A stretch of 64,000 nucleotides of DNA, from positions 52,144,477 through 52,208,476 of the forward strand of contig JAIUCV010000003.1 of NCBI GenBank assembly GCA_026724425.1, given 5' to 3'. The notes beneath the pieces were generated by a model. The model was not told where the DNA came from. It made no database searches and saw nothing but the letters and a program-made list of their open reading frames with translations. Source of the DNA: Erythrophleum ivorense (Eukaryota > Streptophyta > Magnoliopsida > Fabales > Fabaceae). Both the position numbers and the translations under genes were made by a program. This document shows, piece after piece, positions 25,901 through 36,190 of this stretch (position 1 is the stretch's first letter; the number at the start of each line of letters is the position of its first letter).

Positions 25901-28900
25901 TGTCTCCCAATTGATGGCAATTAAACCTGTTCTGCACTTCCTTTTTAAACTCTCTCCAATTGTGAACAAGAGCTCTCATCTCTAGCCACTGAAACCAATT
26001 CAAGCTCCTCACTCCATGCCAACTACCATAACATCCATTTTCTTAGCCTTTGTTATTCCATTGACTATGAAATAACATTCTACCTTAAAGAGCCACCCTA
26101 TGGGATCCTCTCCCAAGAATAAGGGAAGCTACAGTCGACAATATTTCCCCATCTCTTGATCTACAACTTAGTCAGCCATTCCCACCCTTGGGTTTGTGTT
26201 TATCCCTCTCATCGGCATGTTCTGTGCCACTTCCACCCTTGGGTTCGTGTGCATTGTGCCTGTTGGCACATTCTCTGCTTCTTCTGCTCCCATATGTCTT
26301 GTCGTGTGTTGATCAAATGATGCATGAAAGTCACCTAACTATTCTTGTAACTCTGCACTGCGAGCTTCACTACCTCATCTCATCCTTCGTTTCAATCTAG
26401 CTTTGCAGCAACTCACCCACGTTTCTTTCTAATGCATCAACTCATCATTCCATCCTTGTGTCAACCATATCACAACCGTAATCGACTTTGATACCAAATA
26501 ATTGAATTCACTCTTTAATTTTATTTATGTATTGAATTAAAGCTCCTCCTCTTTATCAAAAGAGGAAGGAAGCAGCAATCACAAAATCAAAAATGGATAA
26601 AACGAACTAGTAGTAACAATAAGCAAAAAAATAAGTTTGACAAGCCTTGGTATTCAAGAGACCAGGTCCTCTCCTAATTCAGCCAAAGGAATTCCACACC
26701 TCCCTCCAATAGCAACGTCCTCAATAATATCCACTCACACACTTGTGCATGCACCTTTCACCTAAACTACCTAACAAAGGTAGGTAAGTTGATAATTCAC
26801 CATTCTGCCCGTTCCTTGCCATGCCACCTCCCTCAATTCTTTGGGCTTCATTCGTATTTCTCCCACTCCTCTCATAAGCCTTTCCCCACCTCTTTTGGGC
26901 CCTCTTCCCTCTCCTTACTTAAACATTACTTATGTTGCTAGTAGGCCCATCAGTTATATTATACATGACTCTCTAGAAAACTACTATGCTTTTAACATTG
27001 AATCTTTTCAACTCACTTTACCAAATACAATGTAAAATTCTAAAGTAAATCAAACTTCAAATTTATGTTAGTACCAAGTAGATAAAGCTTCTTTTGCAAT
27101 TAAAAAATTCTTTGCATGGATTTAAAAAAAATCCTTTCCTGGACTGTAATGACTGTAAACAAAGCCATAAATGTATCTTCTTTTGCCCTCTAAATGGATT
27201 CTTAATACATACAGAACTTATATGGTAACCCCAAAAGTGCAACACAGAGCAGCACCTATGTAGTTCAACCTGTTTTTATGTCAATACAAAAGCACTGACT
27301 TAAATTACCTTGCGGAACACTATTATCAAAGAAACTTAAGGAAACATAAAGGATTCAGAAGTTACTTGCTGATGCAGAACCACTAGCTAATAATAGAGGG
27401 AAAGGGTGAAGAAGGAGAAAGAGGGAGATAATACAGAACAGAGATAGAGGGGGGAGGAGGGCAAGGTTAAGGGAGAATCTGAATTTTATTCAACAGCCAA
27501 TCTAAAGCTAACCCTATTACAATTACTGAGGGCTTTCTATAGACCCTATTGAAAATAATCTCGGCTCATAATGGCTCCATCCCTTTTGTGACCCCAACAG
27601 CTAGTTTCCTAAATTAGTGCTGAAGATATTTCCAAATCTGGTGCTACTGTTTCCAGATTTGATGCTATAGATTGTCAACCTTTTAATACTTTTATTTTAG
27701 GATCATTCCTTATTTAGCTAGCATTGATTGTAAATATTTATTTTTCCTCTTGTATGGTGCGTAATTTTTGGATCTAAATGGCTGTTCCCATTGCCATGAT
27801 CCTATATACTTGTACCCACTCCATTTCAAAGATAACAAGAGCTTCAAAATACGAAATAGCTCATCAATTTTTAGAGCCCAAGAGACAAAAGGAAATAAAA
27901 ATAAAACAAAAGTAGAATTAAAGTTTTAAAATAAAATAAAAGAGATTAAAATAAAAAGGCAATTAAAGCATTATTTCTTATATTTTTCCAATTCCTATGT
28001 TTAGTATTAATTGATGGTTTAATCCCTAATTTATGAATAATTACCAATATCACCATTGACCATGTCACTCCTAATATTCTTTTCCCATTCTTCATTACTT
28101 GCCTTCTTAGAAATGGTACTTTGAAAGACAAAAGCATTCAGCTTTATTAGATATGAATTTAAGGAATAATGTTTTGCCCTATGGTCCATAAAGGAATGAG
28201 CAGTATATTACTATTATGCCTCGATTCCATAGTTTAAACTGACAAAACATGATATGAGCCATTTAAAAACAGCGCATCTCATGAGAGGGAGCTAAAGCAG
28301 ATAAATGAACCCAAGATAGCATATTGTCAGGTGACATATATGCTAGATGCAGGCTTGCAAACCATCAAATCAATTACATCACAGCTATATATATGTATAT
28401 GTGTGTGTCGGGGTGTGGGTGTGGGGGGGTGTGTGTGTGTGTGTACGGGATTGCTAATCTCCACAACAGTTGTGTTTTGAACCAACAAGTCCTCACTTTT
28501 TGATTAAAAGACAAAAAAGTGTATGGGTATTAAGGTCATTTCATCATAGTCAGGCATTTAGTGGGTATAGGGAAATGTACTAAATGCCCTTGCATTAATT
28601 ATTTTTTTACATAGAAATGACTTAAATACCCCTATACTATTTTTAGCGAAGTAAGGATATTTTAGTTCAAAACACAAATGTGGAGGTTAGCAATCCCAAC
28701 CCACCACCCCAAAAAAACAAAAACAAAAAAAAAAGCACACACACACACACACATGTATATCAGAGACAAAGATCTCACCAGATCAGGCCTTGAGTGGAAA
28801 AGGAACTCCAAAATTTTTGTACCAATAGCACCGTTTGGTGGAAGTTCAAAAGCAGTGAATGCTAGAGTAGATAATGCAACCTTCAAATGTGTTTTAACCA

Positions 28901-31889
28901 AAAATAAAATAAGGACAAGAATGGCAAAAATATAAGGGAGTACTTGTTAAAGAAACCAGTACTTTCCTAACAGTTTGTATAACAATCATAAAGCCTGCAT
29001 GAAACTAAATATAACAAATCAATAGCAAAGGCTTCATCTATGAGAAAGAGAAAATCTATGAGCATTCAATCCATAAACAATAAGTGACCTCAATGAAATT
29101 GCTAAAGAAAATTTCTTTGCATGCTCATTGACACCCCCAAAGCATCATACATACCTGAGCCAATCCCATTCCAAAGGCATATTTTGCAAGAGCTTTCAGA
29201 CGTGCAAGTGAAAGCTCTAAACCCATCTCAAACAGCTGAAAAGAAATATGCAATACTTCAGCATAATAATCCAGTGTTTATAAGGAGTTTTGCAGGGAAA
29301 CTATCACCTTGACAAGAATATAGGTCTCTATATTCATACTTGTGTCTAAGAGTTATAAAACCTTCTTCCAAAACCTCCAGTCATATTTCCACATAATAGT
29401 ACCTTTCAAACACCATATCAACACAACAGCAAAAGTTCTACTCTCATGATTATACAAGCAAAGGTCACCATTTAAAACCAAAAAAAGAAAAAACCTATGT
29501 CATGGCAATGACTATGAGTTCCAGGGCTTGTGAAGAAAATGAATCAATTAATTTAAATGGAAATTAACAGCATAAGCACAAAGACACTCATAGAAACCAT
29601 ATTTTCTAATAATGCATGTTAGCTTATCAGGTTCCAACCACCATTGTACGGGAAAAAATTCATTGGGGATCTTCTTTTAATACAGGCTATATAAATTATG
29701 CACGAATGCTTAAACAGGATGCAGGCTCCATAAGACACCTGGTAAAAGGAAATCATTAAAAGCTGACCATGGTGTCCATCTTGAATCTATCTTTCAACAC
29801 CCATAAGGAGATAGAATAGCAAATGAAAATAACTGGATATTGACTTCACTTTGTATTTGTAATATCCCATGTATCATAGCATGCCTTGCTATGTTGTATA
29901 TATCACAGTTTCAGTGCTTAAGTTGATGATAACAATCAATTAAAATTAAAAAAGAGTAATGACACCTTAGGTAGCTGAGATTTATCTTACCAAGAAAAGG
30001 ATCCCCCATTCAGACAAAACTTTAACATCTGTAAGGTTTCTAATTAAAGCAAACTGATTGAGTACAACCCCAGCAAAGAAGAAGCCAAGAATCTGAAAAC
30101 AGAAACCATTTGATTTTTTCAGTTATAAATATAATAAGGTAAATAAATAAAATTGACTATATGTCCAGAGTCCAAAAATTCCATACAGTTCTGAACTTTC
30201 AACAAATGATTACTACTATGTCCTATCTGAACTCTGAAGCATGCATGTTTATGAATATTAAGTTAATTTAGATATATGTTTTCATACATTCAGCAATTTT
30301 TTTTCTAAATAAAAGGCATTCACATTTTGACATAACCGCAAACTAATGTCTGCATTAAATTCATTAGTTTCAATTAACTCCAAACCCAAATGATTTGAAA
30401 TACATAGAACTGTAATTTCAACTTCATAGAATAATAAACATAATTTCAAAGATTGTTTTAAGTTCATGCAATAATGAAAAATATAATAATGAAAAAAAAT
30501 CAAGTCATTCACAAGAACATAAAAGGCAAAATAGTAAAAATAAAGTAAAGCATAAAATCTCCAGTGTGCCATGTAGATTAATAAGTTCAGTTACAAAATT
30601 AATTATAGAATTTGCTGTAAATCATAAAATTCCAATCTCCAAGTTATGCTGCTTATCATTGAGAATAAAGTCATGCATCTTTCTGTTCTCTGTGTCTATG
30701 TTATTTTCCTAACATTTGAACTGGTAAAATCAATACAAGAATTTATGAATATGAACACTGCAGATTATGTGATAACAATTGTGACAATTAAGATTATGAA
30801 ATTTTCAAGAGCTGAATCTATTAAGAAAACTAAATAAAACACCAAGCAATTCTTACAGGACTAGCTTTAATTAACTTGAATGTGGGCACAATTAAGACAG
30901 TCACAGCCAAGAATGTAAGAGTATCCAATCCTAAATCATTAATGACTTCAACAGCACCAGCAACATCATATGCTGCACTTGTCCGCAACCACTCCCAATG
31001 CACTGGCCGGCACTTAGAGAAATGGAATCCTTTCCAACCAGAAAATGAGGAAGCAAAGGAAGTTGTGTGTTTGAAACAATTTTCTGACACAGAAATTCTA
31101 TGACTTATACTGTGATTAATGCGGTGTGATAATAGTAGTGGCACTTGTTTGTTATCTGAATATAGCATGAAAATGGAACTTCTACAAATTGGTGAAATAG
31201 CATGATTGTAAGCACAAATCGGACTCTTCTGTTTGGTACTATCATAGCCCTGCATGGAAATTCCAAGAAAAAGTTAGAATGTCCAACAACTATTTGACTA
31301 TGCACATTAAGCAACAAGTTCATATTTAACAATTTACATTGTCAATTCCTGGCTTCTTATACAATTTTATTTGAATATACATTAAACTAAGCAACAATTT
31401 CAAAGTTTAAAACCTTTAATTTCCATTCCTCCCCATTTCCTTGAAGGGAACTATTGGAATTGCAACTCCATATAATAACAAAAACTCAACAACTCCATAT
31501 CTACATATTAACCACAAACGTACAAAACGAACTAGCGAATATGCACATTAAGCAACAAGTTCATATTTACCCGTTTACAAATGTCAATTGCGGCTTCTCA
31601 AGGAAACCAAATATAGTTCATTCAATTTAATTTGAATATACATGAGATTAAGCAACAATTTCAAAGTTGAAAATTCTTTAGTTTCCATTCTTCCCCTTTT
31701 GACCTCTTACTTGAAGGGAACTAAAGGAAACGTGGAGAAATATGCTACAGCTCCATATAATAACAAAATCTCAACAACCCCATATCTACATTAAGACCAA
31801 ACTAATTCGAGACAGACAACAAACGGAGTCGAGAAAAATACTGAAGATGGTACCTTAAAGCTTTGCCAATAAGCTAGTGACTCCAACAT
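16831..31889 (-). CDS. KEA3: K+/H+ antiporter, KEA3-like (plastid); 5' eleven exons, 3' part outside
   Basis: CPA2-family cation/proton antiporter closely matching plant KEA3, the thylakoid K+/H+ exchanger that tunes the proton motive force when light changes. Coding exons (minus strand): 31889-31854, 31249-30857, 30092-29991, 29235-29155, 28880-28779, 19463-19386, 18504-18436, 18248-18198, 17382-17269, 17165-17064, 16965-16831. All have GT-AG borders; all joins are phase 0. They give 421 residues: a Ser/Thr-rich plastid-targeting region (about 1-100), then Na/H-exchanger segments including IKASPILGFFFAGVVLNQF, FEMGLELSLARLKALAKYAF, AVVIGAALSLSSSAFVLQ, LPTRFGSATLGILLLQDIAV and FSDTLGAFLAGALLAETNF. 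Arabidopsis KEA3 has well over 700 residues. The rest of the exchanger and the NAD-binding (KTN/RCK) domain are not found to the left, where only transposons lie. The start at 31889 is the first Met after an in-frame stop and aligns with the family's KGY..KQ region. Confidence 0.93.
17064..17165 (-). CDS. KEA3: KEA3-like exon 10
   Basis: 34 codons from acceptor ACTCAG/GTTGTT to donor ACG/GTCTTT. It encodes VVADTRSSEAFFALCLLTIA and GTSLLTQKLGFSDT. Confidence 0.92.
17269..17382 (-). CDS. KEA3: KEA3-like exon 9
   Basis: 38 codons from acceptor CTCTAG/AATTTG to donor GAG/GTCTGT. It encodes NLAEESIWPMLAQESLKALG and a GLGLLSLGGKYILRRVFE helix. Confidence 0.92.
18103..18129. repeat. T12-G15 homopolymer junction
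   Basis: Twelve T followed by fifteen G, in KEA3 intron 8. On the transcript strand this is C15-A12, about 70 bp after the exon 8 donor. Confidence 0.9.
18198..18248 (-). CDS. KEA3: KEA3-like exon 8
   Basis: 17 codons from acceptor CTGCAG/GACATA to donor CAG/GTGAGA. It encodes DIAVVPLLVILPILESQ. Confidence 0.92.
18436..18504 (-). CDS. KEA3: KEA3-like exon 7
   Basis: 23 codons from acceptor ATCTAG/CTTCTT to donor CAG/GTTTTT. It encodes LLAEKGELPTRFGSATLGIL then LLQ. Confidence 0.92.
19386..19463 (-). CDS. KEA3: KEA3-like exon 6
   Basis: 26 codons from acceptor TTGTAG/GTGAAC to donor CAG/GTATTT. It encodes NIRSIDEAVVIGAALSLSSS then AFVLQ, an ion-path helix of CPA2 exchangers. Confidence 0.93.
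19529..19741 (+). repeat. 5' LTR of intronic copia element
   Basis: 213 bp, TG...CA ends, next to the primer-binding site at 19742-19753. It starts only 65 bp from the acceptor of KEA3 exon 6. Confidence 0.88.
20145..20950 (+). pseudogene. Copia gag of the intronic element
   Basis: Gag (UBN2-type) beginning near MAESKSTVIAYVIP at 20145, with HKLNGSNYLDWSKIVQMCLQ at about 20208-20270 and FMDFKRIFKELNVLLSF further on. A CCHC knuckle (YYCHKLGHMKHNC) with its first Cys changed to Tyr is encoded at about 20910-20955. A stop at 20688 breaks the frame. Confidence 0.75.
21150..23300 (+). pseudogene. Copia pol remnant: protease, integrase, RT start, RNase H end
   Basis: Protease-like WVIDSCAIDHMIGNP (about 21150-21200), integrase core FKYFVTFVNDYSCITWLYLM with DNAKEYF (21740-21930), integrase C-end GYSHLQKGYRYFSPTLNCYF (22280-22340), and RT start CKYMFLVKLNPDGLVAHFKT (22850-22910). 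RNase H end (LWCDNQAALHIASNP) follows at about 23070-23110. The YVDD region and most of RT are gone: an internal deletion of roughly 0.9-1 kb joins RT to RNase H near 23020. Many stops. Confidence 0.8.
23313..23513 (+). repeat. 3' LTR of intronic copia element
   Basis: 201 bp, aligned along its length with the 5' LTR but with many substitutions and small gaps, which suggests an old insertion. Confidence 0.88.
24650..26020 (-). pseudogene. Ty3/gypsy gag and protease remnant in KEA3 intron 5
   Basis: Minus-strand gypsy polyprotein start. 26012-25536 holds the gag core (NWREFKKEVQNRFNCHQLGD, YERLMGLKQEGIVEESRERF, KSLKQLMDYAYQVGG). 25364-25107 holds the protease start (SLTSVLGIIGPKTMKL, VVVLTDSGVT, where family members usually have IDSGAT). 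25088-24819 continues it (LELQGLKVVQTLYPFAMGNV, AWLESLGEIRVNWG). A tail (KGEGFLLEFGAA) reaches about 24650. RT, RNase H and integrase are absent. The domain order suggests a chromovirus-type gypsy element. Confidence 0.8.
26480..26496 (-). other. Primer-binding site of minus-strand gypsy remnant
   Basis: Minus-strand TGGTATCAAAGTCGATT lies upstream of the gag remnant at the expected distance. The LTR would lie to its right, ending near 26503, but its outer boundary could not be fixed. Confidence 0.55.
26503..27060 (-). repeat. Probable 5' LTR of the gypsy remnant (outer end not resolved)
   Basis: Non-coding, moderately C-rich on the plus strand. The inner end carries CA followed within a few bases by the primer-binding site. 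No second LTR copy is present to define the outer end. Confidence 0.35.
27370..27840. repeat. Repeat-like segment in KEA3 intron 5, possible solo LTR
   Basis: On the minus strand this reads like an LTR: it opens TGTTATCTTTG near 27837, and carries a polyadenylation-like GAATAAAATTCAG near 27490. I could not confirm ends or a target duplication. No coding potential seen. Confidence 0.3.
28392..28444. repeat. GT-rich microsatellite
   Basis: Interrupted tgtgtgtg / gggtgtgggtg run in KEA3 intron 5. A CA run of 17 bases lies at 28736-28753 on the other side of the MITE. Confidence 0.85.
28447..28697. mobile_element. MITE in KEA3 intron 5
   Basis: 251 bp imperfect palindrome. Left end gggattgctaatctccacaa and right end, reverse-complemented, gggattgctaacctccacat. 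Similarity of the arms continues inward (tgtgttttgaac, gcatttagt.atttccctata), so the element could fold into one long hairpin. It has no coding capacity. Flanking target duplication not recognised; it is bordered by GT and CA repeats. Confidence 0.75.
28779..28880 (-). CDS. KEA3: KEA3-like exon 5
   Basis: 34 codons from acceptor TTGAAG/GTTGCA to donor CTG/GTGAGA. It encodes VALSTLAFTAFELPPNGAIG and TKILEFLFHSRPDL. It is followed by the 9.3 kb transposon-filled intron. Confidence 0.93.
29155..29235 (-). CDS. KEA3: KEA3-like exon 4
   Basis: 27 codons from acceptor TTTCAG/CTGTTT to donor CAG/GTATGT. It encodes the strongly conserved FEMGLELSLARLKALAKYAF. Confidence 0.93.
29991..30092 (-). CDS. 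KEA3: KEA3-like exon 3
   Basis: 34 codons from acceptor TTTCAG/ATTCTT to donor TTG/GTAAGA. It encodes ILGFFFAGVVLNQFALIRNL and LTDVKVLSEWGILFL. Confidence 0.93.
30857..31249 (-). CDS. KEA3: KEA3-like exon 2
   Basis: 131 codons from acceptor ATGCAG/GGCTAT to donor CCT/GTAAGA. It encodes the variable plastid-targeting stretch, the conserved YDVAGAVEVINDLGLDTLTF and the first membrane helix (TFLAVTVLIVPTFKLI). Confidence 0.93.
31854..31889 (-). CDS. KEA3: KEA3-like exon 1 (coding part)
   Basis: Twelve codons, MLESLAYWQSFK, followed by the donor AAG/GTACCA. It is the first in-frame ATG after an upstream in-frame TGA. Confidence 0.82.
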
Positions 31890-32260
31890 GGTGATAATGC
31901 TCACCAAGCTATAGAATCCCACTCGAAGAAGCTCATTTGCAATTCATTGCTTCGCTTATAGATACGCAGGTTGAAATTCGCAGAAAGTTGAGTTAAAAAT
32001 TTTAAGCTTTTGATTTGACTGTCCCTACTTGCTGGGCCAAGGGGCAAAAAATCACACCCAAAAAGTGAGGATGATAATTGTACACGCGCAAGCAGCGAAA
32101 GACTCAAATTTTGCAGAAAGCGAAGGCGTTGTAGAAAGGAATTGGCTGAATGTGTGGGGTGAATGAAACGTCTGGTTACCAATTGAAGTTGAGTTTTTGA
32201 TCGTCTAGCTGTGGTAACGGATAACCATGGATGAATCAATAGTAGAATTTTGAATAGCGA
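31890..32260 (-). promoter_or_regulatory. Probable 5' UTR/promoter region of the KEA3-like gene, with an upstream ORF
   Basis: Upstream of the KEA3 start on the minus strand. A 112-codon frame (32239-31901) without similarity that I recognise ends 11 nt before the KEA3 ATG. If transcription starts above 32239, this would be an unusually long upstream ORF; more likely the transcript starts inside it. No clear TATA box can be assigned. Confidence 0.4.
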
Positions 32261-34207
32261 GAGCTACGTAATGCCCACGTGGCGGTGGGGTTTCATTCAA
32301 CATGTGATTATCGGGTAAGATAAAAGATTTACCAGAAAAAAATGAAAAATACATCAAGTAGCATTGAGATCTCATTTAATATTTAAAAAATTAAAAAAAA
32401 TAACTTTATAAATAAAAAATATTTTTGTGTCTTTATATTAAATAATAATATAAGAATATAATAAATATTACTATTATTCTAAATTTTTTATTTTTTTTTC
32501 TTTTAGTAACCAAATGGCTCATGATAAATAATTATTTTTTAAAAAAATTTAGAATAAATAATTGTTTTCTCTCTTGAAATTTTTAAATTTTACTTTTCTC
32601 TTACCTGTCATTAAAATATACACAAATCATCTTTGATATCAAAAAATAATTAAAATTCTTTCAAAAATAATATTTAATTTTTTCATTGAAAATATATCTT
32701 AAAATGTATTTTTTAAAACTTTTTATTTCAATGTAATTTATGTCACATTAAAAATTATAAATTTAATTTATTCTGAATTTAAAAACTAAATATTTTATAT
32801 TAGTCAAATATATATTTAATACTTTATATTTATAATTAATAAATATAAATCTATTTCAATCAAAATAAATGTAATTCAAACTAATTTTTGTTGCTTGAGA
32901 AATTAATGCAGTGAATCTTTAATTTTAAGGGGGGAAAAGTGTAATTTTCAAAATATAAGAAAAAGTTCATGTAATTTAACAATTTTTCAGTGAAAGAGAA
33001 TGTAATTTCGCCAAAATTTAACAAATGCAAAGTGAACTAAACAAAGAAAGAAATTCATCATTTTGGTTAAAAAGTTTTATAATTAGGGCAATGGGAGATC
33101 TGGAAGCTTGGACCCCTTCCTACCTTGGTGGCAACGAGTAACCTTTTTTTTTTTTTGGTGGTTTAACTATTTTGAAAATTAAATACTCTACAATCATCTA
33201 GTTATATAACTGGAGAAAAAATAATACAAAAAGTTATGAGTGTTTATAAAACTCACTTCATCTTCTTACAATTATTTTTTTTATCTTTCTTTAATTATAC
33301 TATATACAATCAATTTATAATGTAAAAAATCCAAACTCAAATATTGTAATCTTAGCATGGATATATTGTCTTTAAGTTAAATAAGAAAATAAATAAATAG
33401 TTAAACTTTTTTATAATACAAACACATATGGCTGTATTTAGATATTTGGAAATGAATAATGTTGTTAAGAAGTTTGAATAAAAGCGTAATTTATGGCCTA
33501 TTTAGTGGAAATGTTGCTTTAAAAAAAAGAAGAATTATTTTAATAGATTGTAATTTGTAATGTTTTGCCTTTTTTTTTAAGTTGCTTTTGAGTAGTAACA
33601 AAAATGTTTTTTGTTTGTTGTAAAGAAAATAAAAAATTGGAATTTTTCTTTAAAAGTATAAGCATAAATAAAAATATTATTTTTAATAAAAATATTCTCA
33701 CTCAAAAAACTATTAATTACTATGATTATCACTAATCCTTTTTATTTATTTTCTTAAATGTGTTTTTAAGTAACTTAATAGTAAACTTTTTTAAAAAAAT
33801 TATCAAATATAATTCACTTTTCAAATGCTGATAAAAGCACTTCTCAAATGATTTGTCAATTACAAATTATTTCTCTTTCATAATATTTTTATGAAATTTT
33901 ATGTAAAAAATTATTTTAAAATAAACAAATTTCTATAGCAGTCGCATTGAAGTTCAACTATTGTATGTAACAACTGCATTTCATTGCACGATCTTACTGT
34001 TTAGAGTAATATATTTTTATTGTCCTTTTAATATTTTTTGGCAAATAAAAAAATTTGTTATAAATGTATGCAAATGGCATTTTCCAACTAAAAACCATGA
34101 AATTGATGCAATCCAGTTGGGCATTTGTTTGGAGTGAATAGAATATTATATTATTAAAAAGGAATAGGAAAAAAAAAGTATGAGTAAAAAAAATAAATTA
34201 TATACAT
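32261..34207. other. AT-rich intergenic spacer
   Basis: No gene found between the KEA3-like gene and the Mutator-like element. It is mostly A/T homopolymer-rich DNA. Phrases such as aaatttaatttattctgaattta with tattagtcaaatatatatttaata resemble stretches near 52085-52320 and 56560-56710, pointing to a dispersed AT-rich repeat family. Confidence 0.5.
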
Positions 34208-34216
34208 ATTTTAGAT
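34208..34216. other. 9 bp target site duplication, left copy
   Basis: attttagat directly before the left terminal inverted repeat; an identical copy follows the right repeat at 35144-35152. Confidence 0.88.
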
Positions 34217-35143
34217 GGATCCTGATCTTCTCCATTGCGGGACGTGCATTGCGCGGTGAATTGCGTGAAATCGTATCCGTTGAAATCATATGGCGGTGCA
34301 TGTTGAGACGCGTGGCAAATAGCTTAATTTCTAAAATAAGTATGCAGCATAAGATGCACCGTTTTGGAAGAAAAGTATATGCACAACAAAACTCAGCGTT
34401 TTGGGTAAATGGAATGTGGGAATATTGGTTTGTTTTCTTCCGTTGTTTTTGCTGCTCTGTTCTTACCTTTAATTTTTAGAACTGTAGAAAGCATTTTGGC
34501 GCCATTTGTGGTCTGGCTTTGAGTTTGGTAGACAACAAGAAGACTAGCGGGTTGAAGAAAAATCATCATTTTCATTTGGCAAACAGAAGTTTTTCATGGA
34601 TTTGCTTTTGATATGCTTATTTTTCATGAAATTTTGAAAAGGCTCATTTTATCCTTTTGTTTTTTTTTAACTTTCATCAAAATGTATATTATAATTTATC
34701 TAGAAGATCCAGTTTTTGTTTGTTTACATTAAGAATAATACCTCATATTATTGTTTATTCATCTTTCATGGGTGTGCATATTTTTTTGTGTTATATTTAT
34801 TTGTAATAAAAATAATAACTCTAAAAATTTATTTTTAATCAAAACCTAGAGTATATTTTATCTTAGAAGAAATAGATTTTGTTATTTGTTCAGGCGAGAA
34901 AATTGCTCAAGCCTTTCGGAGATTACAAAGACGAGGAGGGAGAGAGATGGGCGCAGAACTGTTGTTTTGAGTGTTTATGAGTTCAGATACTCCAAAATGG
35001 TGCATCTTGTGCTGCATATTTATTTTAGAAATTAAGCTATCTGCCACGCGTCTCAACATGCACCGCCATATGACTTCAAACAGATACGATTTCACGCAAT
35101 TTACTGCGCAATGCACGTCCCGCAATGGAAAAGATCAGGATCC
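34217..35143. mobile_element. Non-autonomous Mutator-like element (927 bp)
   Basis: Long terminal inverted repeats: 34217-34368 and 34991-35143, about 152 bp each and roughly 92% identical by eye. Both open GGATCCTGATCTT and contain tccattgcgggacgtgcatt and gcggtgcatgttgagacgcg. A perfect 9 bp duplication (attttagat) flanks the element. Long inverted repeats plus a 9 bp duplication are the hallmark of Mutator-like elements. The 622 bp interior has no transposase and no gene fragment I recognise, so the element depends on a transposase elsewhere. Its arms are notably GC-richer than the surroundings. Confidence 0.92.
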
Positions 35144-35152
35144 ATTTTAGAT
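35144..35152. other. 9 bp target site duplication, right copy
   Basis: attttagat, identical to 34208-34216. Confidence 0.88.
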
Positions 35153-35203
35153 GCAAATTAAAACTGTTGATTCAATAGTCTGAAAACTGTTGTTGGCCAA
35201 AAA

Positions 35204-35344
35204 AAATTGGGAATGGGATCCTCTGTTGTAGTGAGATCCCGTAAAGTATATCTGTAGTGTTTTTTTATTTTTTTTAAATTTTATCCCAAAAAACTTAATG
35301 CAGAGACACTTCATAGAATCCTCTGGGGATCCCAATCCAAAAAA
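35204..35344. mobile_element. Small MITE candidate
   Basis: About 140 bp with inverted ends: aattgggaatgggatcctct on the left and, reverse-complemented, ttggattgggatcccc with agaggat on the right. No target duplication recognised. Confidence 0.4.
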
Positions 35345-35526
35345 TTGTCTAAAATGCTAAGGTAACAAAGATGACACGTCAAACTATTGGGAATAGAGGC
35401 TTAAATCACAAGGCTAGGAAGACACGTGCAGGAAACGATCAAATCAGGATAGAGACATCTAAGTTTTAAGGGCTTGGCCTCCGTCTTCAAAAGCTGAGAA
35501 ACCAATCCAGCGATATTTTGACTTTT

Positions 35527-36190
35527 ATATATATATATATATATAATAAAATATTTTTTCAAAATATATAACAGATTTTTTTTTAATATTATGAGGCATA
35601 GAGTTTGTGGTTCTGCATTTTTTTTATTTTTTTTTTAATTTTAATTATAAGAGACGTGCAGACTGTGACTCGATATCTTTTTTTATTTTTAAATTATTTT
35701 TTTAAATTTTTAAATAATTGTTTTAAAAAATTTTAAATAAAAATTAAAAACTAAAAAAATATTTCTAAAATTATTTTTAAATTTATTTATTGTTTAAATT
35801 TATATAAAATTTTATCAACTATAAAAAAAATTTATTTGTATTTTGAAGAATATAATATCTTAATTCGTATATATAATTTTTTTTAAATATTGTAGTTGTG
35901 AAATATTTATATTTTAAAAAATATTAATTAATTTTTTTAAATTTGTAGATATTAAATTTTAAATAATTATTTTAAAAAATTAAGATAAGAATTTTTAAAA
36001 AAATTATGAAATTATTTTTAGAATTATTTATTCTTTAAATTTATATAAAGTTTGTTCAACTATAAAGAAAAAATTTTTTATTTGTATTCTGAAGAATATA
36101 ATATCTTAATTTGTATATATAATTTTTTTTAATTTTGTAGCTGTGAAATATTTATATTTTGAAAAATATTAATTAATTTTTCAAAAAAAT
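35527..36190. repeat. AT-rich region with a ~246 bp tandem duplication
   Basis: Copies at about 35700-35940 and 35945-36190, offset 246 bp (tgaagaatataatatcttaa at 35844 and 36090; tgtgaaatatttatatttt in both). It is preceded by a TA repeat at 35527-35545. No gene seen. Confidence 0.75.

Noticed and set aside
28662..28901. Single open frame joining a MITE end to KEA3 exon 5
   Set aside because: Exon 5 has a good acceptor and donor (28880, 28779) and exact family alignment; the extension into the MITE is intron read-through.
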